Assembly: GCA_964648365.1 (NCBI GenBank)
Contig: CAZYLK010000131.1
Location: 1 to 17,715, forward strand
Direction: 5' to 3'
Origin: SURF-32 sp964648365
Lineage (GTDB): Bacteria > Planctomycetota > Phycisphaerae > UBA1845
DNA length: 17,715 nucleotides
Shown: positions 1-7,050 of the stretch, piece by piece
Position numbering within the stretch: the stretch's first letter is position 1
Layout of the letters: every line of letters begins with the position of its first letter
Program-made: the position numbers and the translations under genes
Notes under the pieces: model-generated
Told to the model about the DNA's origin: nothing
The model's input: only the letters and a program-made list of their open reading frames with translations
Database searches by the model: none

Positions 1-45
1 CCAACAACTTACGCTCGCTACCCCCATGATTAATTGAACGGCGTT

Positions 46-91
46 GGGTGGCACGCCGCGCGGGTGGCACGCCGCACGGGTGGCACGGTCT
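46..91. repeat. 16-bp direct repeat, about 2.7 copies
   Basis: The unit GGGTGGCACGCCGCGC starts at 46, recurs at 62 with one change, and a third partial copy starts at 78 and runs into the left arm of the inverted repeat at 75-111. It looks like a local duplication at the edge of the palindromic element. No coding signal is seen. Confidence 0.6.
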
Positions 92-379
92 CGTCTTCGA
101 GGCCGTGGTGATCGCTGAGCGAATCACCACCACCGGCCCATCGCCTTGCAGCGGCCCACGGCAAGCCTTGACACCCGATCCTCGCTCACGGTGGCTGCCG
201 AAACGCCCGCTCCGACGGGGTTGCTATCGGGTCGAGAGGCTCCGCGCGGGCTTCAGGCCGCGCGGAGACTGCGGATTCCATCCGGCTACCGACGGCGCAC
301 GGCGGTTTCGAGGGCAATCTCCCGCCGCGACCACTTCCGGCGTCACCACGGCCTCGAAGACGAGACCGTGGCACCCGTG
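75..379. repeat. inverted-repeat element with 37-bp arms (REP/MITE-like)
   Basis: Positions 75-111 and 343-379 are reverse complements over 37 bases with one mismatch. Each arm contains a hairpin whose 10-bp stem is CACGGTCTCG / CGAGGCCGTG (one G-T pair) with loop TCTT, at 84-107 and 347-370. The same hairpin recurs near the right edge at 17504-17527 and 17662-17685. Between the arms is another perfect 10-bp hairpin (240-249 with 258-267, CTCCGCGCGG). No transposase is present. The 1-423 stretch shows no convincing gene: the ORFs crossing it are translations of the repeats. It may also serve as the 3' end for the minus-strand gene at 424. Confidence 0.65.
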
Positions 380-423
380 GCAGCCGCCCGGCTCGTGGTC
401 GCTATCGGTGGTCCGCCGGCGGA

Positions 424-1974
424 TCATTCGCCGCAGACGGTCCGCCCTGCGCGCAGCGCCCCGCAGGCCCACTCGGCGGTCACCTCGTGCGGGCCCGCTT
501 CCAACCGACGCCACTTCACCTTGACCTTTGCCGACTTGCCGATGCCAACGCCGGACTGGCAGGCGCCGCCATCGAGACAGATTTGGATCTCTTCATCCCG
601 CGTGCCGAACATGGCTTTTGCGCGGATCTTGTGGCCGCGCGGACGTACCTTGCAACGGGTCACGAGCCGCTCCGACTCCTTGCAGCCGTTGCCGACGGTC
701 GGATAGGCGAGCGTCAGCGCGTCGCCGCGACGGATGTCCGAGCCGGATTCGTAGTCGGTCCGGCCGTGGACGATCAGCGTGTTGCCGTCCGGCGACAGCG
801 CCGCGCCGCGACACGTGTCGGTGACGTTTTCCTGCCCGTTGAACCGGGTCACCCACAACCGCTCACCCTGCGACGAATACTTAATCGTCGTGATGTCGTC
901 GTTATTGTCCGGCATGTAGGTCGTGCCGCTGACATAGGCGTTGCCGGTCGCGTCAAGTTGCAGGAAGCGAAGGTCGTCCCATTCGGCCTGCGGCGAATGA
1001 AATGTGTCGAACCACATTACCTCGCCTGCGGCGTCGAACGCCATCGTCAGAGCGCGGCCGATCGTGCGGTTGCGATCGGAATACACCACGCCGGCCACCA
1101 CGAGGCGATCGTCCACGTCGATGGCGGCGGCGAGCGGAATCTCCGAGTATCCCTCGGGATGGTCAAAGGTGGTCACCCATTGCCGGTTGCCAGAGGCGTC
1201 GAAACGCGCCGCGACGATGTCGGACGCGCTGCTCGGTTGTTCGAAGTACCCGACGACGATGGGCGACCCGTCGGCGGCGAGCACCATATCCCATACGCCG
1301 TCATCGCGGCCGTCCGGCCCGTCCAGGTTGCGCGACCACAGCAGTTCCCCGCCCGCATCGTACTTGAGCAAGTAGATGTCGAAGTTGCCCAGGTCGTCCT
1401 GGCTGCCCGCGGCGGCGTAGACGCTGCGATCATCGTCCACCGCCAGAGCCTTGACGAACTGCTTGTCGATGCCGCCCGCGTCGAACTCGCGCCGCCACAG
1501 CAACTGGCCATCCGGCGCAAACTTCAGCGTCGTAGCATAATTACCTTCGCCCAGCGACCCGCCTCCGACGTAGACGGCGCCGTCCGCGTCAATCACGGAA
1601 TCCCGCGGGTTCATCGCGCCTTCCAAACCGCGCGACACTTCGTTGCCGCCCTCGTCGAAGCGAATCCACAACACGTCACTGACGACGGCCGCGACCAGCG
1701 TGACCCGTCCATCGTCGCCGACGTGGCTGTCCATGACCGCGGCTGCGTCCAGAGTCTTCTCCCAGACCGGCGTGCCGTCCGGAGCATACTTGACGTAGGC
1801 GATCCGGCCGGACGCCCAGGCGCCGGCGTGAACGTTGCCGTCGGCGTCGACCACCGCCGCCCGCATCGTCTCCTGCCCTTCGCCGTCATAGGTGGCGACC
1901 CAGCGCGGCTGGGCGAGTAAGGTCGATGCCAGGCACAGGAACAGCCCGACCTGCATGAAACGATGGACAGACAT
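424..1974 (-). CDS. secreted SBBP-type beta-propeller protein with six-cysteine C-terminal domain
   Basis: A 516-residue exported protein of unknown function. Residues 1-22 are a Sec signal peptide (hydrophobic LFLCLASTLL, cleavage after LAQ). Residues 25-425 hold about seven repeats of 45-50 residues with the pattern KYxPDGxxxWxxxFDG followed by a DxxGNxYVxG strand, typical of SBBP/PQQ-like beta-propellers that bind partners or ligands outside the cytoplasm. Residues 428-516 form a separate domain with cysteines at 431, 441, 466, 472, 504 and 514, probably three disulfides. The start is supported by GGGAG seven bases upstream and an extended -10 box at 2002-2010. It is a paralogue of the gene at 2063-3646, lies downstream of it on the same strand, and is probably co-expressed. 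No catalytic residues are evident; a structural or binding role is inferred. Confidence 0.88.
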   Translation of the reverse strand: MSVHRFMQVGLFLCLASTLLAQPRWVATYDGEGQETMRAAVVDADGNVHAGAWASGRIAYVKYAPDGTPVWEKTLDAAAVMDSHVGDDGRVTLVAAVVSDVLWIRFDEGGNEVSRGLEGAMNPRDSVIDADGAVYVGGGSLGEGNYATTLKFAPDGQLLWRREFDAGGIDKQFVKALAVDDDRSVYAAAGSQDDLGNFDIYLLKYDAGGELLWSRNLDGPDGRDDGVWDMVLAADGSPIVVGYFEQPSSASDIVAARFDASGNRQWVTTFDHPEGYSEIPLAAAIDVDDRLVVAGVVYSDRNRTIGRALTMAFDAAGEVMWFDTFHSPQAEWDDLRFLQLDATGNAYVSGTTYMPDNNDDITTIKYSSQGERLWVTRFNGQENVTDTCRGAALSPDGNTLIVHGRTDYESGSDIRRGDALTLAYPTVGNGCKESERLVTRCKVRPRGHKIRAKAMFGTRDEEIQICLDGGACQSGVGIGKSAKVKVKWRRLEAGPHEVTAEWACGALRAGRTVCGE

Positions 1975-2001
1975 TCTGTTTCTCCCGTAGCGTTGCTCGT
2001 C

Positions 2002-2010
2002 AGTATATCA
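2002..2010 (-). promoter_or_regulatory. extended -10 promoter box for the propeller gene at 424-1974
   Basis: On the minus strand this reads TGATATACT, that is TG-n-TATACT (five of six matches to TATAAT plus the extended TG). It lies about 28 bases upstream of the start codon in a very GC-rich setting. No good -35 is seen, which an extended -10 can tolerate. The second propeller may therefore be transcribed on its own as well as by read-through. Confidence 0.4.
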
Positions 2011-2062
2011 CCATTGACGTCTTGGATCGACCCATCGGGTGAACCCGCCGCGTTACCCGACG

Positions 2063-3646
2063 TCATCCGCATTCGACGGCATCCGTCCTGCGGGCGCCGC
2101 ATTGCCAGTCGATGCGTACGCCATGTTCGCCGTCCGGGACGTTCTTCCACTTCGCCTTTGCCTTGCCACGATTGTTGGCGGTGCGCTTCTGACAGTCGCC
2201 GCCGTCCAGGCAGAACTCGACGGCAGCGCCCGGCGTTCCCCGGGTTGCCTTCGCTTTGACCTTGTTGCCTCGGTTGCCGCTGTTGCAGCGGATGCTCACC
2301 CGTTCCTGTTCGGTGCAGCCGTTGCCGAAGGTTGAATACAGCGCCGTCAGCCCGTCGCCCTGCAAGTCCTGCGAGCGGAACTCGTAGTCGTCCTGGCCGA
2401 TCACCGCCACGGAGCGGCCGTCCGGCGCCAGCGCCATGCCGCGGGCGTGCTCCAGGCCGTTCTCCTGTCCGTTGTAACGCGTGACCCACATGCGTTCGCC
2501 GGCCGGCGAGTATTTGAGGGTTGTAATGTCGTTACCAATATCGTTGACCGCGTGCGACGTGCCGGTGACGTAGGCATTACCCGCACCGTCGACGCGAACG
2601 CTGTGACCGCGATGGCGCAGCCCGTCGCCGGTGTCGTACGTGTCAAACCACAGGGCGCGGCCCTTCGCATCGAACGCGGCCGTCAGATAGGCATAGGTCT
2701 GATCGTTGGGAAACGTCCGGCCGGTGACGACGACTGTGTCGTCCGGGCCGATCGACGCGCCGCTGGCGTAGTCCGCCAATCCCGAAGGCCCGTCGAAGAA
2801 CGTGGCCCATTCCTGATTGCCCGCGGGGTCGAATCGCGCCACGAGGAAATCATCCCCCCCGGGCGCCGAAGCCGAGCCGACCACCACCGGCGAATCGTCG
2901 GCCGCGAGCAGCACCGCCACCGGAAAGTCATCCCCCCCGCCGGGGCCGTCGATGTTGCGCGACCAGAGCAGATTGCCGTCGCCGTCGTACTTGACGAGGA
3001 ACAGGTCATGCGTGAAGTCAACGACGGCGCTGAGGCCCGCGACGTAGACGTTGCCAGCGCCGTCCACCGCGACGCTGAACGCAGCGTGCCGCCCGACGGC
3101 GCCGCCGGTGAACTCCCGCCGCCAAACCCGCTGCCCATCCGGACCGACCCTGATGGTCGTCATCTGCTCCGGATCGCTCGACTGCCCGCAGACGTAGGTC
3201 GTGCCGTCGCCCGTGGTAACGGCCGAGCGCGGATAAAGTTCCGCCTCGGTCCAGCGCGACTGCTCGACCCCGTCCGCGTCGTAGCGAACGACCATCGTGC
3301 CGTAGAAGTCGACACTCGCGACCACGGTGGGCCGGCCGCGGCCGTCGAGGCCGATCGCCGCGCCGAAGTCGCCCGAGTGCTCGGGTCCGTCGATGGTCTT
3401 CAGCCACACCTGCCGGCCGTCCGGGCCGTACTTGATGACGACGGCGTCAGAGAATTCCTGCTGCTCCGGGAGCGTCGCGCCGGTGACGTAAACGTTGCCG
3501 TCCTGGTCGATGACCGCCGACTCCATCCAGTCGCTGCCCCGGCCGGTCCCGTCGAAGGACACCGACCAGCGCGGCTGGGCCGTCGCCGCCGCGGCGCACA
3601 GCATGAAGACTGTAACCAACTTTGCTTTAGGAACTTGCATCATCAT
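2063..3646 (-). CDS. secreted SBBP-type beta-propeller protein with six-cysteine C-terminal domain (paralogue)
   Basis: A 527-residue exported protein of unknown function. It starts with three ATG codons in a row behind GGGGAAGGTGAG; any of the three could be used. A TTG 117 bases further upstream also opens the frame, but it adds basic sequence unlike a signal peptide and lacks a ribosome site. Residues 4-24 are a signal peptide ending ATAQ. Residues 26-438 carry about seven propeller repeats (KYGPDGRQVW, KYDGDGNLLW, RFDPAGNQEW, KYSPAGERMW). Residues 441-527 hold cysteines at 444, 454, 479, 485, 516 and 526, with almost the same spacing as in the neighbouring paralogue. The two genes are a tandem duplication that has since diverged. 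Confidence 0.87.
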   Translation of the reverse strand: MMMQVPKAKLVTVFMLCAAAATAQPRWSVSFDGTGRGSDWMESAVIDQDGNVYVTGATLPEQQEFSDAVVIKYGPDGRQVWLKTIDGPEHSGDFGAAIGLDGRGRPTVVASVDFYGTMVVRYDADGVEQSRWTEAELYPRSAVTTGDGTTYVCGQSSDPEQMTTIRVGPDGQRVWRREFTGGAVGRHAAFSVAVDGAGNVYVAGLSAVVDFTHDLFLVKYDGDGNLLWSRNIDGPGGGDDFPVAVLLAADDSPVVVGSASAPGGDDFLVARFDPAGNQEWATFFDGPSGLADYASGASIGPDDTVVVTGRTFPNDQTYAYLTAAFDAKGRALWFDTYDTGDGLRHRGHSVRVDGAGNAYVTGTSHAVNDIGNDITTLKYSPAGERMWVTRYNGQENGLEHARGMALAPDGRSVAVIGQDDYEFRSQDLQGDGLTALYSTFGNGCTEQERVSIRCNSGNRGNKVKAKATRGTPGAAVEFCLDGGDCQKRTANNRGKAKAKWKNVPDGEHGVRIDWQCGARRTDAVECG

Positions 3647-3761
3647 CTCACCTTCCCCGAAATGAAAGAACGGCGTCGCCCGGCGGGCGGCCCGGCGATC
3701 CCGCCCCTTGCGCGCAGCACCTCCTGCGATATGCGAAGCGGATACGGCGCGAGGGGAGCGC

Positions 3762-3793
3762 AAAAAAAGTTGTGCGGCGGCCTACGGCGCCGC
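3762..3793 (-). terminator. intrinsic terminator overlapping the cytochrome stop codon
   Basis: On the minus strand a GCGGCG / CGCCGC stem (3788-3793 with 3774-3779) is followed by ACAAC and seven T (3762-3768). The stem spans the TAG stop codon of the diheme cytochrome gene. The 5-base gap before the T-run makes it weaker than a textbook terminator. It would partly separate the cytochrome gene from the propeller genes downstream. Confidence 0.4.
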
Positions 3794-4699
3794 GTGAAAC
3801 CGGCCAAATCCCACGTCGCCGCGCTTCAGCGCCGCGGCCGCGGCCCGCACGGCTTGCACCTCGTCGGCGGTGGGTGCGTCGGCGGGGTCGGCCGGGTGAT
3901 GAAAGGCCGCGATTTCGTCCCAGTTGCGGGCGCGATCGCGATCGGCGTCCTGGTGCTGCACCTTCAGCAGCCGCTCCACAATGTCGAGCGGAACGTCGCC
4001 CCTTGCGGAGGCCGCGCCGCCTCGGCCGCGACCGGCCGGCGACTGACCCGGTCGCGCACCGGCGGCCGGGCCCTCCGCCAACGCCGCGAGCGCCTCGCCG
4101 AAGTCGTTGTGCGGCGCGTCGTCGCGTTTCAGGTCGGTAGCGTCGCGTGTGTGGCACAGGCGGCAACTGACGACCGACTCGACGCGGGTACGCAAGTCGC
4201 GCAACGCCGGGTCACCCTCGTTCGGCACACTGTTGGGGTCGGACGGGTCGGTTCCCGCGAGGATTTCGACCCAGTTGAGCGTTCCGTCGCTGTCGATGTC
4301 GACGCGGAGCAGTTCCTCTTTCCGTTGATCGACCGGCAGAATCGTCGGCAGCCGCCGCTCCAGACGCCCGATCCGCCCGGCGAGTGCCGCGGATCGGCCC
4401 AGATCAGCCAGACGCCGTCCGTAGGGAGTCAACTCGGAGGTCAGCGGCGCCGGCTTGTCCGGCGGGCTTGCCGGGTCGGCGGGATGGCAGGTCGTGCAGC
4501 GAATGTTCAGTTCGATGAGGCGACCCTTAACGACCTCCAGATAGTCCTCTTTCGCGGAGGCTGACAGGACGACCATCGCCAGAAGCGCGGTCGCGGCCGC
4601 CCACAGTCGCCGTCGCGCGGTGCGTCGAGCCCGCGGCGTGGGTGTGCCGGTTGCCGGCGTCGCGCCTTGTGGTCCGTTCACGTCGTCATCCCCCGACAT
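3782..4699 (-). CDS. membrane-anchored diheme c-type cytochrome with EF-hand loops
   Basis: A 305-residue protein with two CxxCH heme c sites, CTTCH (68-72) and CRLCH (179-183). Residues 24-31 are basic and 32-49 are a hydrophobic segment, so the rest is predicted to be periplasmic, anchored or released. Residues 134-145 are a complete EF-hand-type calcium loop (DIDSDGTLNWVE). Residues 251-262 are a degenerate second loop (D-x-D-x-D...E). Each heme site is followed about 66-72 residues later by a loop, and flanking motifs also match, so the protein looks like an internal duplication. The ATG at 4699 was chosen because the longer frame, starting at 4831, runs into tRNA-Phe. The ribosome site is weak. 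Electron transfer is inferred from the heme motifs; partner and substrate are unknown. Confidence 0.8.
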   Translation of the reverse strand: MSGDDDVNGPQGATPATGTPTPRARRTARRRLWAAATALLAMVVLSASAKEDYLEVVKGRLIELNIRCTTCHPADPASPPDKPAPLTSELTPYGRRLADLGRSAALAGRIGRLERRLPTILPVDQRKEELLRVDIDSDGTLNWVEILAGTDPSDPNSVPNEGDPALRDLRTRVESVVSCRLCHTRDATDLKRDDAPHNDFGEALAALAEGPAAGARPGQSPAGRGRGGAASARGDVPLDIVERLLKVQHQDADRDRARNWDEIAAFHHPADPADAPTADEVQAVRAAAAALKRGDVGFGRFHAAP

Positions 4700-4726
4700 C
4701 CCCCGCAGCGGCCGGCCTGGTTCATC

Positions 4727-4755
4727 TTGACGACCCCTGTGGGGCCGCATACAGT
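4727..4755 (+). promoter_or_regulatory. sigma-70-type promoter for tRNA-Phe
   Basis: TTGACG (4727-4732, five of six) and TACAGT (4750-4755, four of six) are separated by exactly 17 bases. Transcription would start near 4762, giving a 5' leader of about 40 bases before the tRNA. Confidence 0.55.
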
Positions 4756-4804
4756 CGCGACGAGCTTGGCGCGACCCCAACCGCGACCGGGCCAAAAGCC
4801 CGAT

Positions 4805-4877
<73 letters not shown>

Positions 4878-4889
4878 GTCCTCCCGCCG

Positions 4890-4905
4890 GCGGCGTCCTC
4901 GCCGC
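4890..4905 (+). terminator. GC hairpin after tRNA-Phe
   Basis: GCGGCG (4890-4895), loop TCCT, CGCCGC (4900-4905) forms a perfect 6-bp stem 12 bases after the tRNA. There is no T-run, so it may be a processing or pausing structure rather than an intrinsic terminator. Confidence 0.35.
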
Positions 4906-4991
4906 ATTCCCGAACTCTTGAGCACGCTCGGCGCGGCGTCACACCGGTGCTTGACTCCGCGCCGACGCCCATCGGGGTTCGGCGCCGGGGG

Positions 4992-5972
4992 TCACTCGGC
5001 GTCCGGTCGGATCCACGCGCCATCCGTGCCCCTGACTGTCCAGAGGCGATTCGAGGTGCCGCCCTCGAGCGGGGGTCGGTCAATGCCGAATGTAATCGCA
5101 CCGTTCTCGGAGACTTCGTAGCCGACAGACTTGTTCGTTTCCGGCGTCACGTGGCCGTCGATCCACAGCACGTTGGCCTGGTCGTTGTGGTGCCGTTCGT
5201 GGAGGGCGGTGCGTACGGCCTCGCTGACGTCCTCAGCGAAGCCGGCCATTTCGCCGCGCGACGGGTCCACGAGGGGCGGATCGAGATTGAAGCCCTCGTC
5301 GCCATAGGCATGCACGTCGCGACCGTTGTTCTCGTATTCATTGCGGTCACGTCGGCCGAACGTGGCCGCGGTGCCCATGCTGTCGCCCACCGCGACGCAG
5401 CGGGCTGGATTCTTGACGCGCGAGTAGGCCACCGGCCAGTTCTTGAACGACCGCTCGTCCCCTTCGTCGAGCAACCGTCCGTTGCCGAGGAACTGGTAGT
5501 TGTAGCCGTAGGCCGCGTTGCGCTCGTCCGTCCAGTCGGACACGACGGGACACAGGTAGGCATCGTTGTCGTAGTTCTGGCGATCGGCCAACTCTTCGAA
5601 CCGGTCCTTGCGCCGACCGTTGTTGCCCTTGTCCGGCATCGGATCGGAAAACGGCGCCACGCCCACCTGCGACCCCATCATGGCGATAAACGTCGGACGG
5701 TACTTGACGCCCCCCTCGATGCCGACTGAGTAGCGGGCGTTATCCACCCTCGGCATCCTGCCCGGCATCAGGTAGTCGCTGTTCTCGCCCGCGTACATGA
5801 CCATGCCGGAACCGAGGTTCTTAAGCCGCGACTGGCAGACCGTCGTCTTGGCCTGGGCACGGGACTTGGACAGGAAGGGGATCAGGATGCCGATCAGCAG
5901 CGAGATGATGGCAATCGATGCCAGCAACTCGATCAGCGTGAACCCGCGACGATGAGCCCGAAGATGCGTCAT
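4992..5972 (-). CDS. prepilin-type N-terminal cleavage/methylation protein with H-x9-DG motif
   Basis: A 326-residue pseudopilin-like protein. It begins with a short basic leader and the type IV prepilin signature RRG/FTLIEL: cleavage follows Gly10, Phe11 would be N-methylated and Glu15 is the conserved Glu5 of mature pilins. A hydrophobic helix follows (about 11-34). The C-terminal part contains H-x9-DG (HNDQANVLWIDG), a mark of the expanded planctomycete pseudopilin families. It would be processed by prepilin peptidase and anchored in the inner membrane, perhaps feeding a type II secretion-like pseudopilus; no secretion genes are in the window. A well-matched promoter lies at 6060-6087. The gene converges on tRNA-Phe. 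Confidence 0.92.
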   Translation of the reverse strand: MTHLRAHRRGFTLIELLASIAIISLLIGILIPFLSKSRAQAKTTVCQSRLKNLGSGMVMYAGENSDYLMPGRMPRVDNARYSVGIEGGVKYRPTFIAMMGSQVGVAPFSDPMPDKGNNGRRKDRFEELADRQNYDNDAYLCPVVSDWTDERNAAYGYNYQFLGNGRLLDEGDERSFKNWPVAYSRVKNPARCVAVGDSMGTAATFGRRDRNEYENNGRDVHAYGDEGFNLDPPLVDPSRGEMAGFAEDVSEAVRTALHERHHNDQANVLWIDGHVTPETNKSVGYEVSENGAITFGIDRPPLEGGTSNRLWTVRGTDGAWIRPDAE

Positions 5973-6059
5973 GACAAGACCCCGATCCAGATGACCCCGC
6001 GCCCACGACCTAAGGCCGCCGGCGGCAACGATGGAGCGTCCGCCCCGTTTCCACTGAGG

Positions 6060-6087
6060 ATTCTAGCCCCTGCACGTCGATTCTCAA
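6060..6087 (-). promoter_or_regulatory. sigma-70-type promoter for the prepilin-like gene
   Basis: Reading the minus strand, TTGAGA (6087-6082, five of six) and TAGAAT (6065-6060, five of six) are 16 bases apart. The start codon is at 5972, so the leader would be about 80 bases. Confidence 0.5.
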
Positions 6088-6190
6088 ACCCCGTGTCGTC
6101 GAGGCGATCGCCCGCAACGGCACCGCGCAACCACCACCCGCCCGCGCGGCGACGGGGACGCACGCGGATGAGTGCGCGGCGCGCGGGCCG

Positions 6191-6219
6191 TTGGAGCCGG
6201 TCCGATGCACGTCTATACT
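6191..6219 (+). promoter_or_regulatory. sigma-70-type promoter for the cupredoxin gene
   Basis: TTGGAG (6191-6196, three of six) and TATACT (6214-6219, five of six) are separated by 17 bases. The predicted start is near 6226, 30 bases before the cupredoxin ATG. This region is divergent from the prepilin promoter at 6060-6087. Confidence 0.45.
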
Positions 6220-6255
6220 CGATCCCGTCGCGCATCGCGACGAGGAGTCGAGCGG

Positions 6256-6672
6256 ATGTCGAAGCGCCGGTTCACCTTACTCTCGCTTGCTGCACTCTGC
6301 CTTCACGCCGCGTGTGCGCCGCCGCCGTCCGGCGGAGGCAACGAGAACGACTCGCCCGATAATGACAACGCACCGCCGAATGGGCCGGTCACGCACGCCG
6401 TCTCGATGCGCGGAATCGCATTCGTGCCGGAACAGGTGACGATTCACGTCGGCGACACCGTCCGCTGGGTCAACGAAGAGCCGTTCGCCATCGCACACAC
6501 CGTCACGTCCGGCGTGGATTCGGTCAAAGACGACGACCCCGTGCTCGATTCCGGAACGATCCCGCAGGGCGACACCTTTGAGTTCACGTTCACGGCCGCC
6601 GGCGAGTACGTTTACTTCTGCGAACCCCACCCGGTGCAGATGACGAATGCGCGCGTCATCGTGGAGCCCTGA
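6256..6672 (+). CDS. secreted cupredoxin (plastocyanin/amicyanin-like, type 1 copper)
   Basis: A 138-residue small blue-copper-type protein. Residues 1-20 are a signal peptide ending in HAAC; Cys20 could be lipid-modified, although His at -3 is unusual for a lipobox. Residues 21-45 are a low-complexity Asn/Asp/Pro linker, common in tethered cupredoxins. Residues 46-138 are the cupredoxin fold, with ligands predicted as His81 (AHTV), Cys122, His125 and Met129. The copper loop is C-x2-H-x3-M, between the amicyanin (x2) and plastocyanin (x4) spacings. GAGGAG eight bases upstream fixes the ATG at 6256 rather than an upstream ATG in the same frame. It probably carries electrons in the periplasm. 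No partner is adjacent; the diheme cytochrome lies nearby but in another transcription unit. Confidence 0.9.
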   Translation: MSKRRFTLLSLAALCLHAACAPPPSGGGNENDSPDNDNAPPNGPVTHAVSMRGIAFVPEQVTIHVGDTVRWVNEEPFAIAHTVTSGVDSVKDDDPVLDSGTIPQGDTFEFTFTAAGEYVYFCEPHPVQMTNARVIVEP

Positions 6673-6830
6673 CGCCCTCGCCGCGACGTGCAGAAGCCGA
6701 CGGCGCGCCTGCCCGGGTCCGACCGGCAAGGGGGCGGCGCCACGATTTTCACACGCCCAAAAAAATCATAACCTATTGAAAACAAATATTTTATAGCAGC
6801 CGAACGCCGTCGTCGGGCCAAAATCGCGGT

Positions 6831-6857
6831 TTGACACGGCCGGGCGCGCGTGATAAA
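6831..6857 (+). promoter_or_regulatory. candidate promoter for the pyrK leader RNA
   Basis: A perfect TTGACA -35 (6831-6836) is followed after 15 bases by GATAAA (6852-6857, four of six). The spacer is short, so strength is uncertain. An AT-rich patch at about 6755-6800 just upstream may help as an UP-like element or contain another promoter. Transcription from here would enter the structured RNA at 6859-7000. Confidence 0.35.
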
Positions 6858-6858
6858 C

Positions 6859-7000
6859 CTGCCGCCCGGTGAACGAACCAGCGTTCAGTCCGAAACCTGT
6901 CGAATGCCGGGCCGGCAGCGGCCCGCCAGAGTATGCGGCTTGCGTAGCCGTGGCGCGCTTCCGGGGCTCGTGGCAACACATGTCCCGGAAGTCTTTTTTT
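6859..7000 (+). ncRNA. structured leader or small RNA ending in an intrinsic terminator, upstream of pyrK
   Basis: About 140 bases with a clear nested structure. A long stem pairs 6859-6869 (CTGCCGCCCGG) with 6907-6918 (CCGGGCCGGCAG, one bulge). Inside it lies a perfect 6-bp hairpin, TGAACG / CGTTCA (6870-6875 with 6882-6887). Next comes CGCCA...TGGCG enclosing CGGCT-TGCGT-AGCCG (6924-6954). The element ends with the terminator at 6958-7000. I do not recognise a known riboswitch or the PyrR-binding consensus. It could be a transcription attenuator for pyrK or a separate small RNA. The rest of the 6673-7050 gap shows no convincing gene. Confidence 0.45.
6958..7000 (+). terminator. intrinsic terminator 50 bases before pyrK
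   Basis: CTTCCGGG (6958-6965) pairs perfectly with CCCGGAAG (6984-6991), followed by TC and seven T (6994-7000). The loop itself contains a GTG-GCAA-CAC mini-hairpin. It is the best terminator in the window. It stands nearly 290 bases after the cupredoxin stop codon, too far to be an obvious terminator for that gene alone. Confidence 0.7.
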
Positions 7001-7001
7001 G

Positions 7002-7033
7002 GGGCGCCGCGCATCTGTTTGCGCATCGCGCCC
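7002..7033 (+). promoter_or_regulatory. hairpin between the terminator and the pyrK ribosome site
   Basis: GGGCGC (7002-7007) pairs with GCGCCC (7028-7033), and GCGCA (7009-7013) with TGCGC (7020-7024), giving an 11-bp stem with a small internal loop. It ends 12 bases before GAGGG at 7046-7050, so it could influence translation starts on pyrK. Confidence 0.4.
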
Positions 7034-7050
7034 GCCGGGGGCGTTGAGGG

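Noticed and set aside
48..706. Two overlapping plus-strand open frames at the left edge
   Set aside because: They translate the extragenic hairpins (for example ASKTRPWHPW) and then run antisense into the propeller gene; no ribosome site or motif is seen.
2447..4564. A 705-codon open frame on the plus strand
   Set aside because: It runs antisense through the first propeller and the cytochrome. The minus-strand frames have signal peptides, repeats and heme motifs; this one has only Arg/Ala/Val-rich text from GC-rich third positions.
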